From positions 45,510 through 109,509 of the forward strand of contig NZ_SMOD01000028.1 in NCBI RefSeq assembly GCF_004353905.1: a stretch of DNA of 64,000 bases, given 5' to 3'. Position numbers and translations under genes: made by a program. This DNA is from Paraburkholderia guartelaensis. GTDB lineage: Bacteria; Pseudomonadota; Gammaproteobacteria; Burkholderiales; Burkholderiaceae. Under the pieces are notes generated by a model, which was given only the letters and a program-made list of their open reading frames with translations, made no database searches and was not told the origin of the DNA. Shown in pieces: positions 25,588 to 34,853 of the stretch (position 1 is the first letter of the stretch; each line of letters begins with the position of its first letter).

Positions 25588-27390
25588 TCACCCCGCCTTG
25601 CGCACCGGCGGAAAGCGCCGCTTGCTGTTGCCCATGGGAATGCGGCGGAAGCGCTCCTTCTTGTGCTCTTCCTCGAAGTGCGAAAGCGAGAGCTTGACGA
25701 GGTCGCTGCGCGAGACAATGCCCACGAGCTGCCGCGATTCGCGGTCGGCCACCACGGGCAGGCGTTCGAGCCCGTGAATCGCGAGACGCGTGGCGATCTG
25801 CCGGCAGGTCTCGGCGGGCAGCGCCATGTCGGGGGAACGTTGCGCGAGCAACGACTCGAGCGGCGTATCCAGTGCTTCGGTCGAGGCGCTCGCGCGCACG
25901 GCGTCGAGCATCGCGCGATCCACCACGCCGATCACCGCGCCGTCGCGCAGCACCGGGAAGGCGCGGCGCTGCTGGGTCGATCCGAAATAGCGCTCGAGGG
26001 CTTCGCGCACGGTGACGTTCGCGTCGATCGTATCGACATTGCGCGTCATCACTTCATCGACGTAATGGCGCTCGAGCGGATCGACGCCGTACTCGCGATA
26101 GATGTGATAACCGCGGCGCGCGATCTTTTCGGTCATGATCGAGCGCTTCATGACAACCGTCGCGAAGCCGTGCGCGACCAGCGTGGCCGTGAGAAGCGGC
26201 AGCAGCGCATTGGTGTCGTGCGTGAGGCCGAACGCGAACACGATGGCCGTGAGCGGCGCGCCGAGCGTGGCGCCGAGCGTCGCCGCCATGCACACGAGCG
26301 GCCACAGCGCCGGGTCGCTGCCGGGCAGCACGTGGCTCAACACCGAGCCGAGCCCCGCGCCGAGCATGAGCAGCGGGGCGAGCACGCCGCCAGAGGTGCC
26401 GGAGCCGAGCGCCACGACCCAGATCACGGCTTTCACGACCAGAATCGCAATGGCGACCTGCAGAATGATGTGCTGATGCAGCAGATCGCCGATTACATCG
26501 TAGCCCACGCCGAGCGCGCGCGGCTCGATGAAGCCACCAATGCCCACCACGAGCCCGCCGATGGCCGGCCACCACGACCAGTGCAGCGGCAGATGGCCGA
26601 ACAGGTCCTCGACCTTGTAGAGTGCTGCCGACAGCCCCGACGCGAGCGCGCCCGCCAACAGCCCGGCGATGATGCAAGAAAAGAGCGCCACGGCGTGCGG
26701 CGGCAGCGTCTGCATCGGGAAGAGCGGCGCCGTGCCGAAGAACACGGAGCGCGCGAATCCGGCCACCGCGCACGCAAGGGCCACGGGCAGGAAACTGCGC
26801 GGGCGCCATTCGAACAGCAGCAACTCCACCGCGAGCAGCACGGCTGCGACCGGCGTGCCGAACACGGCGGTCATGCCCGCGGCGGCGCCCGCTACGAGCA
26901 GCGTCTTGCGCTCGGCGGACGTGACACGCACGCACTGCGCGAGCAGCGACCCGAGCGCGCCGCCCGTCATGATGATCGGGCCTTCCGCGCCGAACGGGCC
27001 GCCGCTGCCGATCACGATGCCCGACGAAAGCGGCTTGAGCACGGCCACCTTCGGCGACATCTTGCTCTTGCCGAAGAGAATCGCTTCGATGGCTTCGGGA
27101 ATGCCGTGGCCGCGAATTTTCTCGGAGCCGAAGCGCGCCATCATCCCAACGATCAACCCGCCTATCACCGGCACGACGATGACCCACGGCCCCAGCGTGT
27201 TGAGCGCGGGCGAGCGGTCGGCGAACGAGAACTGGCCGAAGAAGAACAGGTTCGTGAACCAGTGGATCAGGCTCAGCAGCACGAACGCCGCGAGCGTGGC
27301 CAGTACGCCGATCACGGCGGCCAGCACGCTGATACCGGGCAGGCGTGCGTTCGCCGAAAAGTCGCGCTTGTGGGAATCGTCGGAATGCAT
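25588..27390 (-). CDS. ClC-family chloride channel/transporter with two CBS domains
   Basis: This 600-residue inner-membrane protein has the ClC core (residues about 25-430): VIGSGGPFGAEGPIIMTGGA holds the gating glutamate, GLVVGIGGFIEPRALGVGY and LGSGTSGGVLAPLLMLGAGL are the other selectivity loops. Two CBS modules follow (DEVMTRNVDTIDANVTVREA near 450 and a second near 510-570), which in ClC proteins sense nucleotides. It exchanges or conducts Cl- with H+. The start is 5 bp downstream of the marR stop, so both form one operon under the 17-bp MarR-type site at 27842. Confidence 0.93.
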   Translation of the reverse strand: MHSDDSHKRDFSANARLPGISVLAAVIGVLATLAAFVLLSLIHWFTNLFFFGQFSFADRSPALNTLGPWVIVVPVIGGLIVGMMARFGSEKIRGHGIPEAIEAILFGKSKMSPKVAVLKPLSSGIVIGSGGPFGAEGPIIMTGGALGSLLAQCVRVTSAERKTLLVAGAAAGMTAVFGTPVAAVLLAVELLLFEWRPRSFLPVALACAVAGFARSVFFGTAPLFPMQTLPPHAVALFSCIIAGLLAGALASGLSAALYKVEDLFGHLPLHWSWWPAIGGLVVGIGGFIEPRALGVGYDVIGDLLHQHIILQVAIAILVVKAVIWVVALGSGTSGGVLAPLLMLGAGLGSVLSHVLPGSDPALWPLVCMAATLGATLGAPLTAIVFAFGLTHDTNALLPLLTATLVAHGFATVVMKRSIMTEKIARRGYHIYREYGVDPLERHYVDEVMTRNVDTIDANVTVREALERYFGSTQQRRAFPVLRDGAVIGVVDRAMLDAVRASASTEALDTPLESLLAQRSPDMALPAETCRQIATRLAIHGLERLPVVADRESRQLVGIVSRSDLVKLSLSHFEEEHKKERFRRIPMGNSKRRFPPVRKAG

Positions 27391-27395
27391 GGTGT

Positions 27396-27809
27396 CTAAA
27401 GATCGATATGCGGAATGGTGAATGCGCCGTCGAGCGATCTCAACTCGGCGCGATGCAGTTCGGCCAGGCGCGCGAGCAGCTTTTCGCCGGCGGCGAGCAG
27501 ATGCACTTCCACCTGGCGGCGGTCGCGCTCGCTCACGCGGCGTTCGACGAGTTCGATCGCCTCGCAGCGCGAGACAAGCGCCACCACGCCGTGATGCTGC
27601 GCCTGCAAGCGCTCGGCCAGCTCGCCGATGGTCGCCCACGTGCGGCCAGGATAGCCCTTCACGTGCAGCAGCAGCAGGTATTGCAGCGGCGTAATACCTT
27701 CGGCCTGCGCAGCCTGCTCCGAGAAGCGCTCGAAGCGGCGCATCTGGTAGCGAAATTCGGACAGCTGTTCAAAGTCGACCTTGTCGAGGTCGCGCGCGCT
27801 TTTTTTCAT
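27396..27809 (-). CDS. MarR-family transcriptional regulator
   Basis: This 137-residue protein has the MarR winged helix: QAAQAEGITPLQYLLLLHVK (near 34-53), LAERLQAQHHGVVALVSRCE (recognition helix, near 67-86) and RRVSERDRRQVEVHLLAAGE (wing). It is co-oriented with and 5 bp before the ClC gene. A 17-bp inverted repeat lies 33 bp upstream of its ATG and recurs before two other genes in the window (29154, 50842), so this protein is the best candidate to bind all three. Likely autorepressed. Confidence 0.9.
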   Translation of the reverse strand: MKKSARDLDKVDFEQLSEFRYQMRRFERFSEQAAQAEGITPLQYLLLLHVKGYPGRTWATIGELAERLQAQHHGVVALVSRCEAIELVERRVSERDRRQVEVHLLAAGEKLLARLAELHRAELRSLDGAFTIPHIDL

Positions 27810-27841
27810 CGGGAGTCCCTGGAACGGTTTAGTCCCCTAAT

Positions 27842-27858
27842 ATATCACGACATGATAT
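27842..27858. promoter_or_regulatory. MarR-type operator, site A
   Basis: ATATCACGACATGATAT has perfect 6-bp arms (ATATCA/TGATAT) and a 5-bp centre. It lies just upstream of marR-clC and overlaps the probable promoter, with TATATT/TATTAG as -10 candidates on the minus strand. Confidence 0.65.
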
Positions 27859-27930
27859 TTTCGCCCGAAAACGCCCGTCACATCAGCATCTCGGCCAGGT
27901 GTATGGCCGCGAATCCGGCCGCTAACCGGC

Positions 27931-29088
27931 TCAGGCCGGCGCCTGCTGCGGCGTCTTCGCCTGGTGATAGAGCCCCGAGATCAAATCGGCCTGCGTGATG
28001 ATGCCCGCGAGCCTGTGTTCGTGATCGACCACCGGTACGTGATGGTGCCCGCGGCCCGCAAAAATACGCACGAGTTCGACGATCGGCGTCGTGTTCGCGA
28101 CGGTCAGCACATGCGTGGTCATCAGCGTGCCGACGCTCTGGCCGGACTCGGCGTGCGGCCGGAACATGCGCGCGATCGCGTAGAGCATGAGACGCAGCGG
28201 ATGCCGCTCGCGCCCGTCGTCGGCGAGGTCGGCGCGCGTGACGATGCCCTTCACCTGGCGATGCGCGTCCACCACGGGCAGCGCCTTCACGTCGTGGCGC
28301 TTGAGCAGCGAGCGCGCTTCGCCAACGGTCGTAGCGGGCGTGATGCTGACCACATTGGCCGACATGACGTCCGCGCAGGTCAGTTCGCCGAAGCTGCGCG
28401 CGTACGCGCGGATCTCGGCGTCCTGGAGCACGGCTTCGAGGTCGTCGGTGTCGATGTCGAGCATTTCGTCGCGCTCGCGCAGCACGGCTTCGAGGTCGGC
28501 GCGCGTGAAACCAGCCTGCGCGGGGACAGGGCCCGCCACTCTCGGGCGTCGCGCGGCGTGCGGGTAGCGATGCCCCGTGGCGGCGTGATAGACGAGCGCG
28601 CCGCCGAGCAGCAGGAACGACTGCAGCGCGACGGGCACGAATACGAACTCATAGCCGAGCGCATGCACGGCGGGGCCGCCCAGCACCGCGGTCAGCGCGA
28701 CCGCGCCTGAAGGCGGATGCACGCAGCGCAGCGTAAACATCGCGACGATGGCCACGGCGATGGCCACGGCGGCGGCCGGCACGGGGTCATGGATCCACAT
28801 CGCCGCGGTCACGCCCACGGTGGCGGAAACGAGGTTGCCGCCGATGATCGACCAGGGCTGCGCGAGCGGGCTGGCGGGCACGCCGAAGAGCAGCACGGCG
28901 GAGGCGCCCATGGGGGCGATCAGGTACGGAATGCTCGGATCGCCGCCGAGCAGCCGGTGCGCGAGCGCACCCGTCAGCGCGATGCCGACCAGCGCGCCGC
29001 CGCCCGAGCGCAGGCGCTCGCGCCATGTGATGGTGACCCTGGAGGGGGTGAAGCGGGTGAGCCAGCGAAGGACTTTGAAGCGTGACAC
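27931..29088 (-). CDS. HPP-family membrane protein with two CBS domains
   Basis: This 385-residue protein has an N-terminal HPP domain with four or five membrane segments and the naming motif CVHPPSGAVALTAVLGGPAV (near 121-140), then a C-terminal cytosolic pair of CBS modules (CADVMSANVVSITPATTVGE near 240; GTLMTTHVLTVANTTPIVEL near 325). HPP proteins have been linked to nitrite or other anion transport in plants; the bacterial function is not known. The start is GTG at 29088. A copy of the MarR-type site lies 66-82 bp upstream. The two-CBS tail parallels that of the nearby ClC protein. Confidence 0.85.
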   Translation of the reverse strand: MSRFKVLRWLTRFTPSRVTITWRERLRSGGGALVGIALTGALAHRLLGGDPSIPYLIAPMGASAVLLFGVPASPLAQPWSIIGGNLVSATVGVTAAMWIHDPVPAAAVAIAVAIVAMFTLRCVHPPSGAVALTAVLGGPAVHALGYEFVFVPVALQSFLLLGGALVYHAATGHRYPHAARRPRVAGPVPAQAGFTRADLEAVLRERDEMLDIDTDDLEAVLQDAEIRAYARSFGELTCADVMSANVVSITPATTVGEARSLLKRHDVKALPVVDAHRQVKGIVTRADLADDGRERHPLRLMLYAIARMFRPHAESGQSVGTLMTTHVLTVANTTPIVELVRIFAGRGHHHVPVVDHEHRLAGIITQADLISGLYHQAKTPQQAPA

Positions 29089-29153
29089 GATTCGGAACGG
29101 ATCTGGAACGGATGGACCGCAGACGGCTCGGCGCCGCCCAAAGAAAAGGGATT

Positions 29154-29170
29154 ATATCGCGATGTGATAT
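29154..29170. promoter_or_regulatory. MarR-type operator, site B
   Basis: ATATCGCGATGTGATAT differs from sites A and C at one arm position (G for A). The sequence continues as ATATCGCGAC to 29180, adding an overlapping half site, so two protein dimers could bind side by side. It lies upstream of the HPP-CBS gene. Confidence 0.6.
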
Positions 29171-29319
29171 ATATCGCGACACTTCGTCGCGGCGATGTTG
29201 TGCCGCGGATGCGCGTTAGACGGGAATTTTGGGGGACGCAACGGCAACCGCGCAGCGGGTGGCGGTAAGCGAGGCAGGGGGAGGAAGCGCCGCCAGTGGG
29301 GTGCGGCGGCGCCTTTAAG

Positions 29320-29343
29320 GCCGGCCAGCGAACGCTGGCCGGC
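29320..29343. terminator. Perfect 11-bp stem-loop downstream of the lipoprotein gene
   Basis: GCCGGCCAGCG and CGCTGGCCGGC flank AA. It follows the lipoprotein stop by about 47 bp on the minus strand but has no T-run, so it may only stabilise mRNA ends. Confidence 0.4.
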
Positions 29344-29370
29344 GGTTCGAACTTCAGCCGGTCTTAGGCC

Positions 29371-29400
29371 TTAGCCGGCACTAGCCAGCATTAGCCGGCA
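29371..29400. repeat. Three 10-bp tandem units at the lipoprotein gene's 3' end
   Basis: TTAGCCGGCA, CTAGCCAGCA and TTAGCCGGCA stand head to tail. Each unit carries a minus-strand stop (TAA or TAG), and the real stop is in the third unit. Expansion or loss of a unit would move the stop. Confidence 0.6.
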
Positions 29401-30041
29401 TGCGGCGGCTGGCCCGCGAAACGCGGCGCAGGCGCGGCGTTGGGATGGCCATCGGGGTGGCGGTGATGGCCGGCATTGGCATTGGCGTTGGCGCTGGCGT
29501 TCGCGCTGCGGTTCGGCGCGGGCGGCGGGCGATGTTGGGCGGTGTGTGCCGGCGGATGCCCGCCTGGCTGAGGCCGGTAGCCATGCGGCGGCGTGCCGTG
29601 CGGCTGCATCGTGACGCGCACGCGCTGCGGCTCGGGCATGCGTGCGTGTTGCATCGGCAGATGGCCTTCGTTGTGCGCCATCACCACGCGCAATTCCGCG
29701 CGGCGGTGCAGGACTTCGCCGCGCAGGTCGCCGCGGCCGTAGTAGCGGCGCTGGCGGTGGCCATCCGACCCCACGATCCAGATATACGTGTTGCCGCCGG
29801 CGTAAACCACGTCGCGGTCGAGCACAACCGAAATATAGGCGTCGTACGGCTGCGGCACATAAACGGGTTGTGCGACGACGACAGGCGGGGGCGGCGGCGG
29901 GGGAGCGGCAACCACGGTCGTGGGACGCGCGGGTGCCGTGGCGACGCGGGGGCTCGAGACGCAGCCGCTAATCATCAGCGTTGCGGCCAGGGTTCCGAAC
30001 AAAACAAATGCAGATGGCAGAGCGCGCGGTTTCGCGTTCAA
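29391..30041 (-). CDS. Pro/His-rich lipoprotein of unknown function
   Basis: This 216-residue protein starts at TTG 30041, chosen because GGAG lies 6 nt upstream and the product then begins with a compact lipoprotein signal (residues 1-27, lipobox LMISGC). A proline run (eight P) follows, then a small folded part (PQPYDAYISVVLDRDVVYAG; YIWIVGSDGHRQRRYYGRGD, near 70-115) and a long low-complexity tail rich in H, P, Q and an SANASANANANANAG segment. An outer-membrane or periplasmic place is inferred. A longer frame from 30125 would bury the signal. Function unknown. Confidence 0.65.
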   Translation of the reverse strand: MNAKPRALPSAFVLFGTLAATLMISGCVSSPRVATAPARPTTVVAAPPPPPPPVVVAQPVYVPQPYDAYISVVLDRDVVYAGGNTYIWIVGSDGHRQRRYYGRGDLRGEVLHRRAELRVVMAHNEGHLPMQHARMPEPQRVRVTMQPHGTPPHGYRPQPGGHPPAHTAQHRPPPAPNRSANASANANANAGHHRHPDGHPNAAPAPRFAGQPPHAG

Positions 30042-30260
30042 GCGGGACTCCGGAATGAATGGTTGCTGGTCCCGTGTGTTAACGGCAAATGCCCGAGGGG
30101 CTTGAGCAAGCGCCGCTCGATGCACGGTTTTCTCTGCGCGTAGCCATCCGTTTTTCGCATACCAGTGTTCCCAATTTGTGATTTTACGATGGCATTTCGG
30201 CTTCCTATACTCGGCCGGAAAACGTACTGATGAAGTACCGATTCCGGAGACAGCCCCGCC

Positions 30261-33200
30261 ATGAACGCCCCAGACCGTGCCGCCGTAGACGCTGCATCGC
30301 TAGCCGCATCCGTTTCTCTCGACGACAAATACACGCTGGAGAAAGGCCGCGTGTACATCAGCGGCACCCAGGCGCTGGTGCGCCTGCCCATGCTGCAAAA
30401 GGCGCGCGACCGCAAGGCCGGCCTGAATACCGCGGGCTTCGTCTCCGGCTATCGCGGCTCGCCGCTCGGCGCGCTCGACCAGTCGCTCTGGAAGGCGAAA
30501 AAGCATCTCCAGGCCCACGACATCGTGTTCCAGCCCGGCGTGAACGAAGACCTCGCCGCCACTGCCGTGTGGGGCACGCAGCAGATCAATCTTTGGCCCG
30601 GCGCGCAGCGCGACGGCGTGTTCGGCATGTGGTACGGCAAAGGCCCCGGCGTCGACCGCACCGGCGACGTATTCAAGCACGCCAACTCCGCGGGCAGCGA
30701 CGCGCGCGGCGGCGTGCTCGTGCTCGCGGGCGACGACCACGCGGCGAAATCGTCGTCGGTTGCGCACCAGTCCGAGCACGCGCTTATCGCGGCGGGCATT
30801 CCCGTGCTCTATCCCGCGAACGTGCAGGAGTATCTCGACTACGGTTTGCACGGCTGGGCCATGAGCCGCTACTCGGGCTTGTGGGTCGCCATGAAGTGCG
30901 TGACCGACGTGATCGAATCGACCGCGTCGATCGACCTCGACCCGGATCGCGTGGAAATCGTCACGCCCGCCGACTACACGATGCCCGAAGGCGGCCTCAA
31001 TATCCGCTGGCCCGACACGCCGCTCGCTCAGGAGGCGCGCCTGCTCGACGAGAAGTGGTACGCCGCGCTCGCCTATGTGCGCGCGAACCGGCTGAACCGC
31101 GTGGTGATCGATTCGCCGCGCGCACGCTTTGGCATCATGACCGCGGGCAAGGCGTATCTCGACGTGCGCCAGGCGCTCACCGACCTCGGCCTCGACGACG
31201 AAACCTGTGCGCAGATCGGCGTACGCGTGCTCAAGGTGGGCTGTGTGTGGCCGCTCGACGCGCAGGACGCGCGCGGCTTCGCTACCGGGCTCGAAGAAAT
31301 TCTCGTGGTCGAGGAAAAGCGCCAGATTCTCGAATACGCGCTCAAGGAAGAGCTATACAACTGGCGCGAAGACGTGCGCCCCAAGATCTACGGCAAGTTC
31401 GACGAGCGCGACAACGAAGGCGGCGAATGGTCGGTGCCGCGCGGCAACTGGCTGCTGCCCGCGCATTACGAACTCTCGCCCGCGCTGATCGCCAAGGCCA
31501 TTGCGCGGCGTCTCGCACGCGCCGACGTGCCCGAGGAAGTCCGCGCGCGCATGCTGGCGCGCGTGGCGATCATCGAGGCGAAGGAGCGTGAGGCAGCGAA
31601 GCCGCGCGTAACGGTAGAGCGCAAGCCGTGGTTTTGCTCGGGCTGTCCGCACAACACCTCGACGAACGTGCCCGAAGGCTCGCGTGCGCTGGCGGGCATT
31701 GGCTGCCACTACATGTCGATGTGGATGGACCGCAAGACGGAAACGTTCAGCCAGATGGGCGGCGAGGGCGTGGCGTGGCTCGGCCAGATGCACTTCTCGG
31801 GCGACAAGCACGTGTTCGTGAATCTCGGCGACGGCACGTACTTTCACTCAGGACTGCTGGCGATTCGCGCGGCCATCGCATCGAACGCCAACATCACCTA
31901 CAAGATTCTCTACAACGACGCGGTGGCGATGACGGGTGGCCAGCCCGTGGACGGCGTGCTCACCGTGCCGCAGATCGCGCATCAGGTGCATGCCGAAGGG
32001 GCGAAGCGCATCGTCATCGTCACGGATGAGCCGCAAAAGTACGACTCGAATATCGTATTGCCCGCAGGCGTGGATGTTCACCATCGCGACCAGCTCGATA
32101 GCGTGCAGCGCACGTTGCGCGAAATCGCCGGCACCACCGTGCTGATCTACGATCAGACCTGCGCCACCGAAAAGCGCCGACGCCGCAAGCGCGGTGCCTA
32201 TCCCGACCCGGCGCGCCGCGCGTTCATCAACGACGCCGTGTGCGAGGGCTGCGGCGACTGCTCGGTGCAATCGAACTGCCTGTCCGTCGAGCCGCTCGAT
32301 ACGCCGCTCGGTACGAAGCGCAAGATCAATCAGTCGTCGTGCAACAAGGACTTCTCGTGCGTGAAGGGCTTTTGCCCGAGCTTCGTGACGGCCGAGGGCG
32401 CGCAGTTGCGCAAGCCGCGCGCGGCAAACGTGTCCAGCGCCGCATCGATCGATTTCGACGCGCTGCCCATGCCGGTGCTCCCGCAACTGGCGAAGCCTTA
32501 CGGCATTCTCGTGACGGGCGTGGGCGGCACGGGTGTCGTGACCATCGGCGGCCTGATCGGCATGGCCGCGCATCTTGCGGGCAAGGGCGTGACCGTGCTC
32601 GACATGGCTGGGCTCGCGCAAAAGGGCGGCGCCGTGCTGAGCCACGTGCAGGTGGCGGCGACGCCTGCCGCCTTGCACGCCACGCGGATCGCCACGGGCG
32701 AGGCGCGCCTCGTGATCGGCTGCGATGCGATCGTCTCCGCTTCGGGCGACGTGCTCTCGCGCACCCAGCATGGCGTGACGGTCGCGGCGATCAACAGCGG
32801 CGCGACGCCGACTGCGGAATTCGTCAAGAACCCCAAGTGGACGTTCCCGGGCGCGCAGACCGAGTCTGAACTGCGTGCGAGCATCGGCGAAGGGTGTGCG
32901 TTCGTGGACGCCAATGCGCTCGCGCTGGCCCTGCTCGGCGATACGATCTACAGCAATCCGCTGCTGCTGGGCTATGCGTGGCAAAAGGGCTGGCTGCCGC
33001 TCGAACTCGCGCACCTGCGTCGCGCGATCGAATTGAACGCCGTGGCCGTGGAAAAGAACCAGCAGGCGTTCAACTGGGGCCGCTACGTCGCGCATCATGG
33101 CGAGGCGGTCGTGCGCGCGCTCACCAAGACGCCGGCAGAGCCGCAAGCGGTTGTTCTGCACATGCCCGAATCGCTCGACAAGGTGATTGCCGCGCGCGAA

Positions 33201-33839
33201 GCGTTGCTCACCGCGTATCAGAACACCGCGTATGCGGAGCAGTATCGCAGCGTGGTCGAACGCATTCGCGTGAAAGAGACGGCGCTTGGCGGCGACGCGA
33301 AGCTGCCGCTCACGCGCGCCGTTGCCGTGAATCTCGCGAAGCTCATGGCCTACAAGGACGAATACGAGGTCGCGCGTCTGTATGCCGATCCTGCGTATCT
33401 GCAGAAGCTGCGCGAGCAGTTCGAAGGCGAGCCGGGCCGCGACTACAAGCTGAACTTCTGGCTCGCGCCGCCGCTGTTCGCCAAGCGCGACGAGCACGGT
33501 CATCTCGTGAAGCGCCGTTTCGGTCCGTGGGTGCTGCCGGTGTTGCGCACGCTGGCCCGCATGAAGGGGCTGCGCGGCACGGCGTTCGACGTGTTCGGCA
33601 AGACCGAAGAGCGTCGCGACGAACGCCGCTCGATTGCGCAATACGTGGCGCTCGTGGACGAATTCTGCACGAGCCTCGACGCGCAGCGTCTGCCCCTCGC
33701 GCTGCAGCTTGCGGCGCTGCCCGACGAGATTCGCGGCTTCGGCCACGTCAAGGCGCGCAATCTTGCTGCCGCCGGGAAAAAGCAGGAGCGCTTGCTGGCC
33801 GACTACCGCACGCCCGCAGCGATGCGCGCCACGGCGTAA
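30261..33839 (+). CDS. Indolepyruvate ferredoxin oxidoreductase family protein, fused IorA-IorB type
   Basis: This 1192-residue cytosolic protein joins all parts of a 2-oxoacid:ferredoxin oxidoreductase. Residues 40-440 hold the pyrimidine-binding region (NTAGFVSGYRGSPLGALDQS); 455-640 the TPP domain (WFCSGCPHNTS; NLGDGTYFHSG; YNDAVAMTGGQ); about 660-710 a cysteine cluster (CEGCGDCSVQSNC ... SCNKDFSCVKGFC) for iron-sulfur; 745-950 the gamma/IorB-like part (VTGVGGTGVVTIGGL). A C-terminal extension completes it. It decarboxylates aryl or branched 2-oxoacids to acyl-CoA. Single gene, large and aerobic-type as common in Burkholderiales. The 135-bp gap upstream holds its promoter; no motif recognised. 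Confidence 0.93.
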   Translation: MNAPDRAAVDAASLAASVSLDDKYTLEKGRVYISGTQALVRLPMLQKARDRKAGLNTAGFVSGYRGSPLGALDQSLWKAKKHLQAHDIVFQPGVNEDLAATAVWGTQQINLWPGAQRDGVFGMWYGKGPGVDRTGDVFKHANSAGSDARGGVLVLAGDDHAAKSSSVAHQSEHALIAAGIPVLYPANVQEYLDYGLHGWAMSRYSGLWVAMKCVTDVIESTASIDLDPDRVEIVTPADYTMPEGGLNIRWPDTPLAQEARLLDEKWYAALAYVRANRLNRVVIDSPRARFGIMTAGKAYLDVRQALTDLGLDDETCAQIGVRVLKVGCVWPLDAQDARGFATGLEEILVVEEKRQILEYALKEELYNWREDVRPKIYGKFDERDNEGGEWSVPRGNWLLPAHYELSPALIAKAIARRLARADVPEEVRARMLARVAIIEAKEREAAKPRVTVERKPWFCSGCPHNTSTNVPEGSRALAGIGCHYMSMWMDRKTETFSQMGGEGVAWLGQMHFSGDKHVFVNLGDGTYFHSGLLAIRAAIASNANITYKILYNDAVAMTGGQPVDGVLTVPQIAHQVHAEGAKRIVIVTDEPQKYDSNIVLPAGVDVHHRDQLDSVQRTLREIAGTTVLIYDQTCATEKRRRRKRGAYPDPARRAFINDAVCEGCGDCSVQSNCLSVEPLDTPLGTKRKINQSSCNKDFSCVKGFCPSFVTAEGAQLRKPRAANVSSAASIDFDALPMPVLPQLAKPYGILVTGVGGTGVVTIGGLIGMAAHLAGKGVTVLDMAGLAQKGGAVLSHVQVAATPAALHATRIATGEARLVIGCDAIVSASGDVLSRTQHGVTVAAINSGATPTAEFVKNPKWTFPGAQTESELRASIGEGCAFVDANALALALLGDTIYSNPLLLGYAWQKGWLPLELAHLRRAIELNAVAVEKNQQAFNWGRYVAHHGEAVVRALTKTPAEPQAVVLHMPESLDKVIAAREALLTAYQNTAYAEQYRSVVERIRVKETALGGDAKLPLTRAVAVNLAKLMAYKDEYEVARLYADPAYLQKLREQFEGEPGRDYKLNFWLAPPLFAKRDEHGHLVKRRFGPWVLPVLRTLARMKGLRGTAFDVFGKTEERRDERRSIAQYVALVDEFCTSLDAQRLPLALQLAALPDEIRGFGHVKARNLAAAGKKQERLLADYRTPAAMRATA

Positions 33840-33854
33840 GAAGCCATCGAGCGT

Positions 33855-34808
33855 TCAGGGAAGCAGGCGCCTGCCGATCAAGCGCGGCAGGCGCAGCGCG
33901 AAGCCGCTCACGAGCCGCAGGTGCATGCCCGCGAGCAGCAGGTTGTCGCGCACGTAGTTGAAATGCGAAACGCCGCCTTCATCGGCGCCGAAGTAGCGCA
34001 CCGGCGCTTCGATCTGGATGGGCCGCACGCCGGCCCAGCACAGGCGCACGGCGGCTTCGGGATCGAAGTCGAAACGGCGCATCCACGTCTGGCTGTGCAT
34101 GATCGACTTGAGCGGCGCGATCGGGTACACGCGAAAGCCGTAAAGCGAATCGCCGATGCCGGCCCACAGCGTCTCGAAGTCGGCAAAGAAGTTCGAGAGG
34201 CGTCGTCCCTGCACGCGCAGTTGCGGCGCGCTCGCGTCGAACTTCGGCCGGCCCAGCACCATGGCTTCGGGCGCGGCCTGCGAGGCGGCCATGAATTCGG
34301 GAATCAGCGCGGCGGGGTGCTGGCCGTCGGAGTCCATCGTCAGCACGTGAGTGAATCCGCGCGCCGCGGCGGCTTCGAGCCCCGCGAGCACCGCGCCGCC
34401 CTTGCCCCGGTTGGCGGGCAGCACCATGACGTGCAGGCCGGGGTCGTCGTTGGCCATGGCCTGCAGGCGCGCGGCGCTGCCGTCCGTGCTGCCGTCCACC
34501 ACGACCCACACGGGGTTCCATTGCGCGCGGGCGCCGCGCACGGTCTCCTCGAGCTTGGCGCCCGGGTTGTAGCTCGGGATCAGGACGAGATGCGTGGACG
34601 AAGGCGTGGACATGGCAGCGGGCGCTTCCACCGCGTGAGACCCTGAAAAAATTTTAGGTCGCGCCGCTGCGCGCGCATAACCGCCAGGGCGGGAGTCCGG
34701 CGCATCGTGCGCGGGGACTTCGTAACCGGGTGCCTCGGCGCTTGCGCCCGTGCTTGTGCCGGGCGCGGAGCGCGACTGTCGCGTTGCGTCGAAGGGTTGC
34801 ACAGACAC
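33855..34808 (-). CDS. Glycosyltransferase family 2 of the aryl-polyene-type cluster
   Basis: This 317-residue protein has a GT2 core from about residue 70: LVLIPSYNPGAKLEETVRGA, VVDGSTDGSAARL, LPANRGKGGAVLAGL and the DXD-like LTMDSDGQHPAAL (near 157-169). The first 65 residues are low-complexity. GTG at 34808 is used because TGAGGA precedes it; ATG at 34613 gives the bare domain. It is last in a minus-strand unit with ketoreductase and ACP genes. In aryl-polyene clusters a glycosyltransferase helps build the head group or lipid-like anchor; here it is not fused to the acyltransferase. Confidence 0.85.
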   Translation of the reverse strand: MSVQPFDATRQSRSAPGTSTGASAEAPGYEVPAHDAPDSRPGGYARAAARPKIFSGSHAVEAPAAMSTPSSTHLVLIPSYNPGAKLEETVRGARAQWNPVWVVVDGSTDGSAARLQAMANDDPGLHVMVLPANRGKGGAVLAGLEAAAARGFTHVLTMDSDGQHPAALIPEFMAASQAAPEAMVLGRPKFDASAPQLRVQGRRLSNFFADFETLWAGIGDSLYGFRVYPIAPLKSIMHSQTWMRRFDFDPEAAVRLCWAGVRPIQIEAPVRYFGADEGGVSHFNYVRDNLLLAGMHLRLVSGFALRLPRLIGRRLLP

Positions 34809-34853
34809 TCGTATTTCCTCAGAGGATGCAGCAGCGGAAAACGCGCCGCGTGT

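Larger units (their letters stand above)
29089..29390. other. 302-bp intergenic region upstream of the HPP-CBS gene
   Basis: It holds the MarR-type site B with an extra half site (29154-29180), an 11-bp perfect stem-loop (29320-29343) and part of a 10-bp tandem repeat at the end of the lipoprotein gene. No reading frame is supported. Confidence 0.6.

Noticed and set aside
25663..27399. Plus-strand frame of 578 codons rich in R, H, A and E
   Set aside because: It is the antisense of the ClC gene. High G+C with third-position G/C keeps the opposite strand open; the product is low-complexity and has no motif.
29320..29343. Perfect stem-loop considered as a REP element or attachment site
   Set aside because: Only one copy seen in the window and no integrase or flanking repeat, so it is listed only as a terminator-like hairpin.
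31848..33746. Minus-strand frame of 632 codons
   Set aside because: Antisense to the indolepyruvate oxidoreductase, whose motifs are unmistakable; the antisense product is Arg/His/Ala-rich and unlike any family.
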